Shown in pieces: positions 26,960-35,982 of a DNA stretch of 64,000 nt; within the stretch, counting starts at the first letter, position 1, and every line of letters starts with the position of its first letter. The notes under the pieces were generated by a model. That model saw only the letters and a program-made list of their open reading frames with translations, did not search any database and was not told the DNA's origin. Position numbers and translations under genes: made by a program. This DNA comes from Peribacillus psychrosaccharolyticus ATCC 23296 (GTDB taxonomy: Bacteria; Bacillota; Bacilli; Bacillales; DSM-1321), in NCBI RefSeq assembly GCF_000305495.1, contig NZ_AJTN02000193.1:1-64000 (forward strand). The letters are read 5' to 3'.

Positions 26960-27109
26960 TATTATTGACTCCTCTAGTGAAATATTTTTTCATAACTTAT
27001 TAATTATATGTAAATTTTTTTAAAATTTAAACCTTTAAGCAGTTATTTTATTATAATTTTTATATGCTATACTTTTGAAAAAGAAAAAATATGGGAGATG
27101 GCTTACACT

Positions 27110-27958
27110 ATGTCAACTAGTTGTTTACAAACCATCCGTTCTAATTATGCCCGTTTAAGCGATAAAGAAAAAATAATTGCAAAATATATTATTAACCATC
27201 CTCAGACCATCATTCACAGTACAATCAATGAAGTGGCTGAAAAGCTGAATGTAGCCGATGCAACAGTGTTTCGGTTTTGCAAACGGGTTGGTTTTAAAGG
27301 CTATCAAGCGATGAAAATCGCACTGGCTTCGGAGATCATGACCCCCGCTCAGCAAATACTTGAAGAAATTAAAGAAGATGACAATGAACGAATAGTTGCT
27401 GAAAAAATTTTCAAATCGAATATTAAGACCCTTGAATATACCTTACAGGTTTTAGACGAGGCGTCCCTTAACAAAGCCGTTCAGCTCTTACTTCATGCAT
27501 CACGCATTCATTTCTACGGTACGGGCGGATCAGCCGTTATTGCTATGGATGCCTACCATAAATTTATCCGAACCGGCATTCAATCGTTTGCTTTCATCGA
27601 TTCCCATTTCCAGCTTATGTCTGCATCCCAGCTCACTGGAAAGGACGTGGCCGTCATTATTTCTCATTCAGGGACAAATAAAGATACGCTGAACATTCTC
27701 AATACGGCTAATGAAAATGGCGCCCATACGATTGCCATTACAAGCTATCCAAAGTCCTATCTAAGTAATCATGCCGATGTGACGCTGCTTACCAGCTCCG
27801 AAGAAACCGAATACCGCTCAGAAGCACTGGCATCAAGAATTGGTCAACTCAGCTTGATTGATGCTCTCTATGCAAATGTGATGATGAGAAATAAAAAGGA
27901 TTCCGAGCAGGCCCTTAATAAGATACGCACAACGATTTCAGGGACCAGAATGGAATAA
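27110..27958 (+). CDS. RpiR/MurR-family transcriptional regulator
   Basis: A 282-residue sugar-phosphate-responsive regulator. The N-terminal helix-turn-helix (about 15-75) has NEVAEKLNVADATVFRFCKRVGFKGYQ, and the SIS domain (about 125-255) has FYGTGGSAVIAMDAYHKF and VIISHSGTNKDTLN. It is divergent from gnd and gntK, so it probably controls them in response to 6-phosphogluconate or a similar ester. I prefer the ATG at 27110; the earlier ATG at 27098 overlaps the GGGAG site. Spacing at 27110 is a little long (12 nt). The intergenic space is very AT-rich and no operator is obvious. Confidence 0.9.
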   Translation: MSTSCLQTIRSNYARLSDKEKIIAKYIINHPQTIIHSTINEVAEKLNVADATVFRFCKRVGFKGYQAMKIALASEIMTPAQQILEEIKEDDNERIVAEKIFKSNIKTLEYTLQVLDEASLNKAVQLLLHASRIHFYGTGGSAVIAMDAYHKFIRTGIQSFAFIDSHFQLMSASQLTGKDVAVIISHSGTNKDTLNILNTANENGAHTIAITSYPKSYLSNHADVTLLTSSEETEYRSEALASRIGQLSLIDALYANVMMRNKKDSEQALNKIRTTISGTRME

Positions 27959-27965
27959 AGGGATA

Positions 27966-28002
27966 AAAAAGAGAAGGAGTCAAAATGACGGCTTCTCTTT
28001 TT
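27966..28002 (+). terminator. Terminator after the RpiR-type regulator
   Basis: AAAAAGAGAAG and CTTCTCTTTTT pair over 11 positions, with T-rich sequence following. It lies between convergent genes. Confidence 0.85.
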
Positions 28003-28006
28003 ATCA

Positions 28007-28441
28007 TTATTTTTTTCTTTTCTTTTGTTTTCTTTTATTTAGACCCATCATGATTGCCAGAATCAGTCCTGTTACACTCATAAGCAGCAGACCAATGCCG
28101 CTAATTAACCCCATAATGCCTTCATGGATGTTTTTTACCGTTGAATCCTCCCCAGGCATACCTTCTGGGCGTTGCCTTACACCAGCCTGACCTCCGCCTT
28201 CCATGCCTGGCCCTTTCCCTTGTACAGCTTGAGATTCGTCTTGTGAAGCATTTTCATCTGTTGCAGTTTCTTCCGTGTCTTGACTAGCAGGGTCCCAGCC
28301 TTGCTGGATATTGTTAGGCTGTCCTCCAAGCTGTGGTTCCTCTTTGTTAAAATACAAGGTTAAACCAGTTATTGATTGAATAAGTAAAAAGACCATTGCG
28401 ACGATACCAATCCAAAAGTGAATCTTCCGAACCTGTTTCAA
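28007..28441 (-). CDS. Small two-helix membrane protein, PepSY-TM-like, with Gly/Met-rich loop
   Basis: A 144-residue protein with a helix at 7-31 (IHFWIGIVAMVFLLIQSITGLTLYF, quoted in part: FWIGIVAMVFLLIQSITG) and another near 110-135. Both resemble the first helices of PepSY-TM proteins, but no PepSY domain is present. The external loop between them is acidic and then rich in Gly, Met, Gln and Pro (GKGPGMEGGGQ, EGMPGED). The start is TTG, 11 nt after GGAG. It is the last gene after the CiaRH-like pair and has its own CiaR-type box upstream, so it is probably a regulon member. Function unknown. Confidence 0.75.
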   Translation of the reverse strand: MKQVRKIHFWIGIVAMVFLLIQSITGLTLYFNKEEPQLGGQPNNIQQGWDPASQDTEETATDENASQDESQAVQGKGPGMEGGGQAGVRQRPEGMPGEDSTVKNIHEGIMGLISGIGLLLMSVTGLILAIMMGLNKRKQKKRKK

Positions 28442-28471
28442 TATTATTCACACTCCTTATCTAATAAGGTC

Positions 28472-28504
28472 AGTATGAATAATCTTCCTTAACTTTCCCT
28501 TAAT
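28472..28504 (-). promoter_or_regulatory. CiaR-type box and -10 before the small membrane protein gene
   Basis: On the minus strand ATTAAG-GGAAA-GTTAAG (28504-28488) is an 11-bp-spaced direct repeat. Ten nt later comes the -10 candidate CATACT (28477-28472). It matches the streptococcal CiaR consensus NTTAAG-N5-WTTAAG except G for W. It lies just after the kinase stop codon. Confidence 0.7.
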
Positions 28505-28514
28505 TCATTGGTTT

Positions 28515-29738
28515 TTATTTAGCTGGAAGGGTCACTTCAAAACTGGTGACTAGACCTGGTTCACTCTTAACCTTAATCGTTCCAAGGTGAATATCCACAA
28601 TCCATTTCGCAATTGATAGGCCAAGTCCGGCTCCCTGATTAGCATTCCTGGAAGTATCTATCTGATAAAAGCGATTAAAAATATTCGGAATTTCCTGCTC
28701 AGGAATACCTTTTCCATTATCCTCTACTTTCAGAATGACGGATGAAGCCGTTTTAGAACACGAAAGAGCGATGACTCCTCCATCACTTGTAAACTTCATG
28801 GCATTATCCACTAAAATAACTAGAAGCTGATGAATTCTTTCTCGGTCGCCTACAAACAAAATATCTTTTTCTGTTGTATTATTTTTTATTTTCTTACCTT
28901 GGTATTCAGCAATATCCTCATATTGCAGAACAATATCGTCTACTTCCTCATTCAGCAAAAAGTGAGTCTTGTTCAGCTCAATCTGATTTGAGTCAGATCG
29001 AGCTAACGTCAATAAGCTATTGACTAGCTTATTAAGGCGTCTTACCTCATTTGAGATAATCGAGATATCAACAGCCTTCTCTTCAACCGTTGCACTTGGA
29101 CTTTGAAAAAGCAGTTCTGTTTTTGCTTGGATAACAGCAAGCGGCGTCCGAATCTCATGAGAAGCATCTGATACAAATCTTTGTTGATTGTCCCAGGTTT
29201 TCTTGATTGGAACCAATGCGCGGCCGGCAAGGAAATACCCTGCACCTATCGCGACTAAGCTGCCGATCCCGCTGCCGACAAGCAGGATAAGCATCAACCG
29301 ATTAAGCAGCGCTTTTTCTGAATCTACATTACGAATAAATTGAATCGTAATTTCTCCATAGCTTGTCTGAAGCTTGGCTGCCAATGAACGAAAATTAGCG
29401 TCGCCTGCTTTGACTTCTTCTACCGAATTGAAAACAGTTGGATACAACTCTTTTTCTTTGCCCTGCAAGGGATTATTCTCATTGATTACTGGTTCAATAA
29501 TCTGCTGATCAGGTCCCCAGATAATACTGCTTGGTTCTGGGCCAATTAGAAATCTTCCTTGGGGATTTTTCCCCTTCATCGGGCGGTCTTCTTCCAACAT
29601 TTTTATGAGCGATCCATTCACTTCTTTATATATTTGTGTCTCGGTGTACCAATAAACAGCCCTGCTAAGGATAGCCAATAAAACAATAAAAACAATTGAA
29701 TTTAATATAGTTAACTGCCATCTTGTTTTTTGGAACAT
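28515..29738 (-). CDS. CiaH-like sensor histidine kinase
   Basis: A 407-residue membrane kinase. Helices at about 9-29 and 147-170 flank an external domain of about 115 residues that contains a PMKGKNPQGRF segment. The HisKA domain holds His194 in SDASHEIRTPLAV, and the ATPase domain shows an N box (QLLVILVDNAMKFT) and VEDNGKGIPE, GAGLGLSIAKWIVDIH. It starts 1 nt after the regulator stop, so they are co-translated. The partner regulator is very close to CiaR, hence the CiaH-like label. The signal is unknown; position beside a MacAB exporter suggests a toxic compound or envelope signal. Confidence 0.9.
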   Translation of the reverse strand: MFQKTRWQLTILNSIVFIVLLAILSRAVYWYTETQIYKEVNGSLIKMLEEDRPMKGKNPQGRFLIGPEPSSIIWGPDQQIIEPVINENNPLQGKEKELYPTVFNSVEEVKAGDANFRSLAAKLQTSYGEITIQFIRNVDSEKALLNRLMLILLVGSGIGSLVAIGAGYFLAGRALVPIKKTWDNQQRFVSDASHEIRTPLAVIQAKTELLFQSPSATVEEKAVDISIISNEVRRLNKLVNSLLTLARSDSNQIELNKTHFLLNEEVDDIVLQYEDIAEYQGKKIKNNTTEKDILFVGDRERIHQLLVILVDNAMKFTSDGGVIALSCSKTASSVILKVEDNGKGIPEQEIPNIFNRFYQIDTSRNANQGAGLGLSIAKWIVDIHLGTIKVKSEPGLVTSFEVTLPAK

Positions 29739-29739
29739 A

Positions 29740-30420
29740 TTATTCCCCTTCTGAGGCCTTCAGCATATACCCAATTCCTCGTACTGTTTGAATATCTTTT
29801 TGATAATGAAAGGGCTCCAGCTTTTTTCGTAAATGATGAATAAATACCTCTACAATTGCAATCGTTGTATCTGAATCAAATCCCCATATTCGATCAAAGA
29901 TTTGTTCACGGGTTAAAATTTTTCCTTTGTTCTGAATCAAGTATTCCAGCAGTTCATATTGTTTAAGCGTGATTTTAACAGGCTGCCCATCCACGACCAT
30001 GCCTCTTTCTTTGCTGAGCAATTCCATCCCTCGGTATTTAGTATGAATATCCATGGAAAGAATACCGCTCCTGCGCAGTAAAGCACGAATCCGCGCTTTT
30101 AGTTCAGGAGCTTGAAAAGGCTTGACCAAATAATCATCTCCACCCATCTCAAGGCCTTTTACCCGGTCCTCCAGCGCATCCTTGGCCGTTAAAAATAAAA
30201 CATTTGTATCTAGTTTCTCAGCTCTCAATTTTTGAACGATTTCAAAGCCATCCATTCCAGGCAGCATCACATCAAGTACCACACAATCGTAAATATTCTG
30301 TTGAGCCATAAATAATCCGTCGTCACCATTATCAGCTGTATCTACTTCATACTCATCTGAAAGAATTTGTTTAATCGATTCCAGCAAAGATAAGTTATCT
30401 TCTACTACCAGCACCTTCAC
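29740..30420 (-). CDS. CiaR-like OmpR-family response regulator
   Basis: A 226-residue regulator. The receiver has phosphoacceptor Asp50 in CVVLDVMLPGMDGFE, and the C-terminal winged helix contains EQIFDRIWGFDSDTTIAIVE, nearly the same as the corresponding segment of pneumococcal CiaR. I start it at GTG 30420 (MKVLVVEDN), 9 nt after GGAG; the TTG two codons earlier is too close. Its predicted DNA targets are the NTTAAG-N5-(G/C)TTAAG repeats at 28488, 33401 and 57700. No such box lies before this gene itself, so autoregulation is not evident. Confidence 0.9.
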   Translation of the reverse strand: MKVLVVEDNLSLLESIKQILSDEYEVDTADNGDDGLFMAQQNIYDCVVLDVMLPGMDGFEIVQKLRAEKLDTNVLFLTAKDALEDRVKGLEMGGDDYLVKPFQAPELKARIRALLRRSGILSMDIHTKYRGMELLSKERGMVVDGQPVKITLKQYELLEYLIQNKGKILTREQIFDRIWGFDSDTTIAIVEVFIHHLRKKLEPFHYQKDIQTVRGIGYMLKASEGE

Positions 30421-30465
30421 CCTCAAGAACTCCTTTTAGCTTCATTTTATTCTACCCGTATATCA

Positions 30466-30494
30466 AAAGAAAGCCGTACCATATATGGTCCGGC
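30466..30494 (-). terminator. Terminator of the MacAB-type exporter operon
   Basis: GCCGTACC and GGTCCGGC arms with ATATAT between form a hairpin (one A-G mismatch near the middle); on the minus strand TTTCTTTTG follows. It separates exporter and regulator transcripts. Confidence 0.75.
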
Positions 30495-30497
30495 ATT

Positions 30498-31667
30498 TTA
30501 TTCGTAGCGTAATGCTTGAATGGGATTTAATTTTGATGCTTTGTTTGCTGGGAAAACCCCAAAGATAACACCAATAAATAGGGAAAACAGGAAAGCAAGT
30601 GCTGTAATTGAAAAGGACAAGCTGATTGTTAGTCCCGCTGTTGCTGACACTAATTCAGCCAAGCCGATTCCAATCACTACTCCCGCTAAGCCGCCCATAG
30701 AACTTAAGACAACTGCTTCAAGCAGAAACTGCTGCAATATGGATTTTCGGTCAGCACCGATCGCTTTTCGAATCCCAATTTCCTTCGTTCGCTCTGATAC
30801 TGACACCAACATAATATTCATAATACCAATGCCGCCGACAAGTAGAGAAATACTCGCGATTCCACCGAGCATAAGCGTCATCGTATCAGATACCGAACTC
30901 ATTGTTTCCATTAAATCTTCTTGATTCGATACACTGTAGTTATCACTTTGATTAGGAAATAGACTTGTCAGTGTACCCTGAATCCTGTACATGGCAGGGG
31001 TCAGCATATCCTCGCTTTCTGCTTTTACATAAACAGAGCCGATTGCCATACTTTTTAGAGCCCGCTTAGCCGTTGAAATCGGCGCAATAATAACATCGTC
31101 GCCGCTTGAACCCAAGGATGTTCCTTTTGATTGAAGAACACCCACTACATGATAGGAAATGCCGCCAATTTGGAACGTTTCGCCGACGGCTTTTCCATTC
31201 CCAAATAGAGTTTCAGCCGTATCGGATCCAAGTACAACATTTTTCAACCGTAACTCACTATCTAGATCCGACAAAAAACGTCCCTGACTTAGTTCAAGAT
31301 CTTTTACTGAGGAATACGCTGCATTCGTTCCAGTCATACTGACCTGAGCAGACTCCGACCCATTCTTAGCGTAAACTCTGCCTGTAACGACAGGGGAAAC
31401 CTCTGATACTCCTTGTAAGTCTGCTAATTCTGTAACCATTTCATCCGTTAGCACAACTGCTTCCGTATCAGTAATATTAACGGTTAAAAGATTGGTACCC
31501 AACCCATTAATTTGATCCTTTACCGACTTGGAGGACCCTTGTCCAATGGAGACTAAAACGATAACCGATGCGACTCCGATAATAATGCCAAGCATTGTCA
31601 GGAATGCACGCATTTTATTGGTTTTGATACTCCTTATTGCCATCTTCATTGATTCTCTCAGATTCAA
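30498..31667 (-). CDS. MacB-type ABC exporter permease (FtsX fold)
   Basis: A 389-residue permease of the MacB/YknZ group. The first helix follows [21 protein letters not shown]; a large extracellular MacB_PCD domain spans about 45-265; three helices near the C terminus carry GGIGIMNIMLVSVSERTKEI and end PIQALRYE. These proteins act as mechanotransmitters that move peptides, lipids or toxins out rather than carrying substrate through the membrane. The best start is TTG at 31667, 8 nt after GGAGG, giving [12 protein letters not shown] as the first helix; this makes a 53-nt overlap with the ATPase gene. Confidence 0.9.
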   Translation of the reverse strand: MNLRESMKMAIRSIKTNKMRAFLTMLGIIIGVASVIVLVSIGQGSSKSVKDQINGLGTNLLTVNITDTEAVVLTDEMVTELADLQGVSEVSPVVTGRVYAKNGSESAQVSMTGTNAAYSSVKDLELSQGRFLSDLDSELRLKNVVLGSDTAETLFGNGKAVGETFQIGGISYHVVGVLQSKGTSLGSSGDDVIIAPISTAKRALKSMAIGSVYVKAESEDMLTPAMYRIQGTLTSLFPNQSDNYSVSNQEDLMETMSSVSDTMTLMLGGIASISLLVGGIGIMNIMLVSVSERTKEIGIRKAIGADRKSILQQFLLEAVVLSSMGGLAGVVIGIGLAELVSATAGLTISLSFSITALAFLFSLFIGVIFGVFPANKASKLNPIQALRYE

Positions 31668-32355
31668 GCCACACACCTCCATCTTCATATAACCTGCCAT
31701 CATGGATCCTTACCACGCGCGATGCGGCTTTCGCCACTTCGAGATCATGGGTAATCAAGATAATCGTCTGCCCTCTCGCATTCAACTCCTTGAGCATCCC
31801 CAGCACTTCTTGACTCGTTCTACTGTCTAGCGCACCCGTCGGCTCATCTGCTAACAGAACCGGTGGATTACCAGCCAACGCCCGTGCGATAGCCACCCTT
31901 TGCTGCTGCCCCCCCGAAAGCTGGCTGGGAATATGATTCAGCCGATCGCTCAATCCAACCTTTCCCAGACAGTTCATCGCAATTTCCCGCCGTTCCTTTG
32001 TTCCAAGTCCGCGATAAACAAGTGGAAGCTCGGTATTTTCCAAAGCTGTCAACTTACCTAGTAAGTTGAAATTTTGAAAGATAAAACCGATTTTCACATT
32101 GCGAATGGCTGCCAGCTGGTTATCATTTAACTTATTTACTTCTTGGTTATCTAAAAGATAATGACCCGTATCCGGCTGATCCAAACAGCCGATCATATTC
32201 ATAAAAGTCGATTTTCCTGAGCCGGAGGGACCGATGATGGAGATAAAATCACCTTCATTAATCTGCAAAGAGATTTCCTGTAAGGCTTTGACTGTCTCTC
32301 CACCTAGTTCATAGGACTTCGACATGTTCGTAATTGTAATAAGAGATTTAGCCAT
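31615..32355 (-). CDS. MacB/LolD-type ABC transporter ATPase
   Basis: A 246-residue ATPase. Walker A is [12 protein letters not shown] near residue 40, the signature [15 protein letters not shown] near 145, Walker [14 protein letters not shown] and the switch His in [10 protein letters not shown]. It belongs to the MacB/LolD/YknY class. The ATG at 32355 comes 1 nt after the adaptor stop; the longer open frame to 32526 is an artefact of the Gly-rich adaptor tail read out of frame. The C-terminal 18 residues are an extra charged extension overlapping the permease start. Confidence 0.93.
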   Translation of the reverse strand: MAKSLITITNMSKSYELGGETVKALQEISLQINEGDFISIIGPSGSGKSTFMNMIGCLDQPDTGHYLLDNQEVNKLNDNQLAAIRNVKIGFIFQNFNLLGKLTALENTELPLVYRGLGTKERREIAMNCLGKVGLSDRLNHIPSQLSGGQQQRVAIARALAGNPPVLLADEPTGALDSRTSQEVLGMLKELNARGQTIILITHDLEVAKAASRVVRIHDGRLYEDGGVWLESERINEDGNKEYQNQ

Positions 32356-32356
32356 A

Positions 32357-33340
32357 TTATTTGCCACCATTTCCGCCGCCCATTCCGCCGCTTGGAGGTG
32401 TGCCTCCTCCTCCACTAGGCATGCCGCCCATGCCGCCTCCATTAGACATGCCTCTTTCCATGCCGCCTTCTCGGCTGCCTGAACCACTGGAGCTTTCATT
32501 TGAAATCGTAATAGGAAGTTGAACAATCTGCCCTTCTTCTACTCCACTCTTAATTTCAATGTACTGATCATTATTAATCCCAATTTCTACTGTTTGTTTT
32601 GAAGTCGCGGTTGTTTCTTCATCCGTTCCAGCCGACTTTTGAATCGTGACATATTTTTCATTCCCTTTGGTTTGAACAGCTTCAATCGGTACATATACCA
32701 CTTCTTTTTTACTTTCGGTTAAAACCTTAGCTTCAGTAGACATACCAATTTTCAAATCCTTTATCTTATCGAAGGTTATGATGACTTCAAAACTTGAAAC
32801 ACCATTTTCATTTGTACCTTCCTTAGCTACCTTTGTCACTTTTCCAGTGAATGTTTCATCCGGAAAAGCACTAACAGTAATTTCAGCAGTTTGTCCTTTT
32901 TTCACACTTGATATATCCAGTTCATCAACGCTAATCACCGTTTGCAGCTTCTTATAATTCGTAATGTGTCCGATCGTACCGCTTCCAGCTAACCGATTCC
33001 CGCTTTCGACATCTAGAGAAGTGATCGTTCCGTCTGCTGGTGCAGTTATTGGGTCACTGCCATCCGTGAACGTAACCAGTTCATCGTCCTCTTCAACTAC
33101 ATCATCCACATCAAAAAGAACTTCATCCACTTCACCAGAAGAAGCGGCATTAATATCTTCACTATATACAGAGGCAATTGTTCCAGAACCGCTGATTTCT
33201 ACCTTTAGATCACCTTTTTCAACCGTCGCCGCCATTGTCTTATTAAAGAAAGCCTCTCCACGCTGATCTTTGTTAAAAAACCAGAAGCATGCTCCGGCGA
33301 TTACGACAATTACAATAATACTCACTATCCATTTCTTCAT
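32357..33340 (-). CDS. MacA/HlyD-family periplasmic adaptor with Gly/Met-rich tail
   Basis: A 327-residue membrane-fusion protein. One N-terminal helix (5-23) anchors it, then barrel-sandwich (lipoyl) halves, a very short hairpin, and a beta-barrel domain (TVSAFPDETFTGKVTKVA). The last 45 residues are low complexity, rich in Gly and Met (GGMERGMSNGGGMGG and after), which is not needed for the fold and resembles segments in the CotH-like and small membrane proteins of the same predicted regulon. It is the first gene of the exporter operon, with GGAGGAG before the ATG and a CiaR-type box about 60 nt upstream. It would couple the ATPase/permease to an external substrate. Confidence 0.9.
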   Translation of the reverse strand: MKKWIVSIIVIVVIAGACFWFFNKDQRGEAFFNKTMAATVEKGDLKVEISGSGTIASVYSEDINAASSGEVDEVLFDVDDVVEEDDELVTFTDGSDPITAPADGTITSLDVESGNRLAGSGTIGHITNYKKLQTVISVDELDISSVKKGQTAEITVSAFPDETFTGKVTKVAKEGTNENGVSSFEVIITFDKIKDLKIGMSTEAKVLTESKKEVVYVPIEAVQTKGNEKYVTIQKSAGTDEETTATSKQTVEIGINNDQYIEIKSGVEEGQIVQLPITISNESSSGSGSREGGMERGMSNGGGMGGMPSGGGGTPPSGGMGGGNGGK

Positions 33341-33384
33341 AAATCCTTCTCCTCCTTATTCAGGTATGTCGTCTCAATAATCTT

Positions 33385-33417
33385 ATTCTCTCTGTGAAAC
33401 CTTAACTTTTCCTTAAG
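33385..33417 (-). promoter_or_regulatory. CiaR-type box and -10 before the exporter operon
   Basis: On the minus strand CTTAAG-GAAAA-GTTAAG (33417-33401) is followed after 10 nt by GAGAAT (33390-33385), a four-of-six -10. The layout equals the other two boxes. Confidence 0.72.
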
Positions 33418-33576
33418 GAATCGTTATTGAATGAACTAAACTTCTTTGTCCAAATAAAAGGTAAAACGTAAATATAATTTTCTGAATTTACAATTAATTA
33501 ACATATCTATATAATAGAGAAAGGAAATATTTTGAAAAAATAGAGCTGTCACGAAGAAAAAAAGGAGGAGATTAAT

Positions 33577-33912
33577 TTGGTTAGAAATGGATCACTAGCA
33601 AAAAAGAAAGCGGTAGATGCGACTGATTATACCCGAATAGCAAATTCACCATCCTTTCAAGAACTGATTAAGAAAAAGTACGCGTTCATCATTCCTATGT
33701 CGCTCTTTTTTATGGTTTTTTACTTTACTCTGCCTGTTTTAACGTCCTACACAACCTTTCTTAACAAGCCTGCAATTGGTTCCATCAGTTGGGCTTGGCT
33801 CTTTGCTTCTGCTCAGTTCATCATGACATGGTCGCTTTGTATGATTTATTCTAAACGTGCTGCTAAATTCGATGTAATGGTGGAGAAGATTATTCAAGAA
33901 AACAAAGTCTGA
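33577..33912 (+). CDS. DUF485 membrane protein paired with acetate symporter (YjcH-like)
   Basis: A 111-residue protein with two membrane helices (about 36-58 and 70-92) of the DUF485/YjcH family. It is nearly always encoded just before an ActP-type symporter and probably forms a complex with it. TTG is the start, 8 nt after AAAGGAGG. The next gene begins 16 nt after its stop. Confidence 0.88.
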   Translation: MVRNGSLAKKKAVDATDYTRIANSPSFQELIKKKYAFIIPMSLFFMVFYFTLPVLTSYTTFLNKPAIGSISWAWLFASAQFIMTWSLCMIYSKRAAKFDVMVEKIIQENKV

Positions 33913-33928
33913 TTGGGGGAAGTTAGTC

Positions 33929-35467
33929 ATGAATATGTTGGCATTCACACTGTTTTTAATTATTGTTAGTATTACTCTTGTAATCACCTTCATCGCTTCC
34001 CGCCGTACGAAAACTACAAGCGATTTTTATACGGCTGACAGCAGCCTGACCGGCTGGCAGAATGGAATGGCCATTGCAGGCGATTATATGTCGGCAGCTT
34101 CATTTTTAGGTATCGCCGGAATGGTAGCGCTTTCAGGTTTTGATGGTTTCTTTTATAGCATAGGCTTTCTAGTAGCCTATCTAGTTGTTCTTTATGTGGT
34201 CGCAGAGCCGCTGCGAAACTTAGGGAAATATACAATGGCGGATATGATTGCTGCTCGATTTAACGAAAAGAAAGTCCGTGGAGTTGCTGCCCTTAACACT
34301 ATTACAATCTCCATATTCTATATGATCGCCCAACTTGTTGGAGCAGGCGCACTTATTAAACTTTTACTCGGTATTGACTACGTGTATTCGGTTATTATCG
34401 TTGGCATTCTGATGACTGTGTATGTAGTATTTGGCGGCATGATGGCCACGAGCTGGGTGCAGATCATTAAAGCCGTTCTCTTAATGGGCGGCACCTTTGT
34501 CATCTCACTCATCGTTCTTGCTAAATTTGACTACAGTGTCTTCGAAATGTTTAAACAAATGAAAACCGCCACACCATTAGGCGAAAGTTTCCTTAATCCC
34601 GGTAATAAATTTAAGAACCCTATTGATACAATTTCTCTTAACCTAGCACTTGTTCTTGGGACAGCTGGACTGCCTCATATCCTCATCCGTTTCTTTACAG
34701 TAAAGGACGCTATCACTGCGAGGAAGTCCGTTGTCTATGCTACTTGGATTATCGGTATCTTCTATGTAATGACTATCTTCCTTGGCTTTGGAGCGGCAGC
34801 ATTCGTTGGATATGACACAATTGTTGAAGCAAACGTTGCTGGGAATATGGCGGCACCACTCCTTGCAGAAGCCCTTGGCGGTGACTTCCTCTTTGCCTTT
34901 ATCTCTGCTGTAGCCTTTGCGACCATCTTAGCGGTCGTCGCCGGGCTCGTACTCTCAGCAGCTTCTGCCTTTGCACATGATTTTTACAGTCATATCCTTA
35001 GAAAAGGACAAGCTACTGATAAGGAACAAGTGGTTGCAGCTCGTTGGGCATCCATTGGCGTCTCCATCCTATCTATTATTCTAGCTCTGTTCGCCCAAAA
35101 AATGAACGTAGCTTTCCTAGTTTCACTTGCGTTTGCCGTTGCCGCGAGTGCCAACCTGCCTATTATCCTTTTCACTGTTTTCTGGAAACGTTTTAATACA
35201 ACCGGAGCTGTCACAGGCATGCTTGTCGGCTTACTTACATCGCTGCTGCTTGTCTTCTTAAGCCCAAATGTCTGGTCTCCTGAAGGGGCAGCTATCCTAA
35301 CTGGTGAACCGCTCTTCCCATATGAAAACCCTGGTATTTTCTCCATTCCAATTGGTTTTCTTGCCGCTATTGCCGGCACATTATTATCAAGTAAAAAGGC
35401 AGACCAAAAGAAATTTGATGAAATACTCGTTAAAGCCAATACAGGGTATAAAGGACCTACCGCATAA
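33929..35467 (+). CDS. actP: Cation/acetate symporter, solute:sodium symporter family
   Basis: A 512-residue SSS-family transporter with about 13 membrane helices. It carries TSDFYTADSSLTGWQNGMAI-type N-terminal motif, GDYMSAASFLGIAG near residue 50 and TAGLPHILIRFFTVKDA near 250, all typical of ActP/YwcA acetate and short-chain acid symporters. The DUF485 gene before it supports this. A GGGGAAG site precedes the ATG and a strong terminator follows. Confidence 0.92.
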   Translation: MNMLAFTLFLIIVSITLVITFIASRRTKTTSDFYTADSSLTGWQNGMAIAGDYMSAASFLGIAGMVALSGFDGFFYSIGFLVAYLVVLYVVAEPLRNLGKYTMADMIAARFNEKKVRGVAALNTITISIFYMIAQLVGAGALIKLLLGIDYVYSVIIVGILMTVYVVFGGMMATSWVQIIKAVLLMGGTFVISLIVLAKFDYSVFEMFKQMKTATPLGESFLNPGNKFKNPIDTISLNLALVLGTAGLPHILIRFFTVKDAITARKSVVYATWIIGIFYVMTIFLGFGAAAFVGYDTIVEANVAGNMAAPLLAEALGGDFLFAFISAVAFATILAVVAGLVLSAASAFAHDFYSHILRKGQATDKEQVVAARWASIGVSILSIILALFAQKMNVAFLVSLAFAVAASANLPIILFTVFWKRFNTTGAVTGMLVGLLTSLLLVFLSPNVWSPEGAAILTGEPLFPYENPGIFSIPIGFLAAIAGTLLSSKKADQKKFDEILVKANTGYKGPTA

Positions 35468-35473
35468 TCAAGG

Positions 35474-35514
35474 AAAGACCGAAGCTGCAGAAAGCAGCTT
35501 CGGTCTTTTTTGGT
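35474..35514 (+). terminator. Terminator of the acetate symporter operon
   Basis: AAAGACCGAAGCTGC and GCAGCTTCGGTCTTT form a 15-pair stem followed by TTT. Confidence 0.95.
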
Positions 35515-35530
35515 AACAATGTAATACAGC

Positions 35531-35965
35531 TTAGTTTTTGACTTGCTTTGATTTTTTGATTAATTGGTTGATTACCTCTGAAAAGAGAAGACCCATGGCG
35601 ATTGCTCCTGAAAGCATAAAAGCACGAGCAGCAAGCTGAAGTGCCATGTTATAGTCGTTTTCCACAAAATTTCTCATGGCGTCATATGATAATCCGCCAG
35701 GTACAAGCGGGATAATGCCTGCCACACTGAAAATGATAACGGGTGTTTTGTAGTATCTGGCAAAAATTTGGCTGATAATTGCAACCAACAGTGTTGCTGC
35801 GAGGGTTGCCATAATGCTGCTGACATTGCTGCTGTAAAGCAGGAAATATAAAAACCAGCCAGCCATTCCTACAAAGCCGCATTTGACCAGGGATTCCTTT
35901 GGAGCACTAAAGATGATTCCAAAGGCCGCTGATGCTATGAAGCTGGTAATAAGCTGTTCAATCAT
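35531..35965 (-). CDS. Threonine/serine exporter, C-terminal-type subunit (DUF3815/ThrE_2)
   Basis: A 144-residue membrane protein with four or five helices, with the motif SVAGIIPLVPGGLSYDAM near residue 80. It corresponds to the second half of ThrE, which in other bacteria is one polypeptide. It follows the DUF1212 subunit by 17 nt and the two probably assemble as one threonine/serine or small-molecule exporter. Confidence 0.87.
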   Translation of the reverse strand: MIEQLITSFIASAAFGIIFSAPKESLVKCGFVGMAGWFLYFLLYSSNVSSIMATLAATLLVAIISQIFARYYKTPVIIFSVAGIIPLVPGGLSYDAMRNFVENDYNMALQLAARAFMLSGAIAMGLLFSEVINQLIKKSKQVKN

Positions 35966-35982
35966 CTGCTATTCCCGCCATT

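Noticed and set aside
32356-32526. N-terminal extension of the exporter ATPase
   Set aside because: It is the out-of-frame reading of the Gly/Met-rich adaptor tail; the ATG at 32355 matches the family start.
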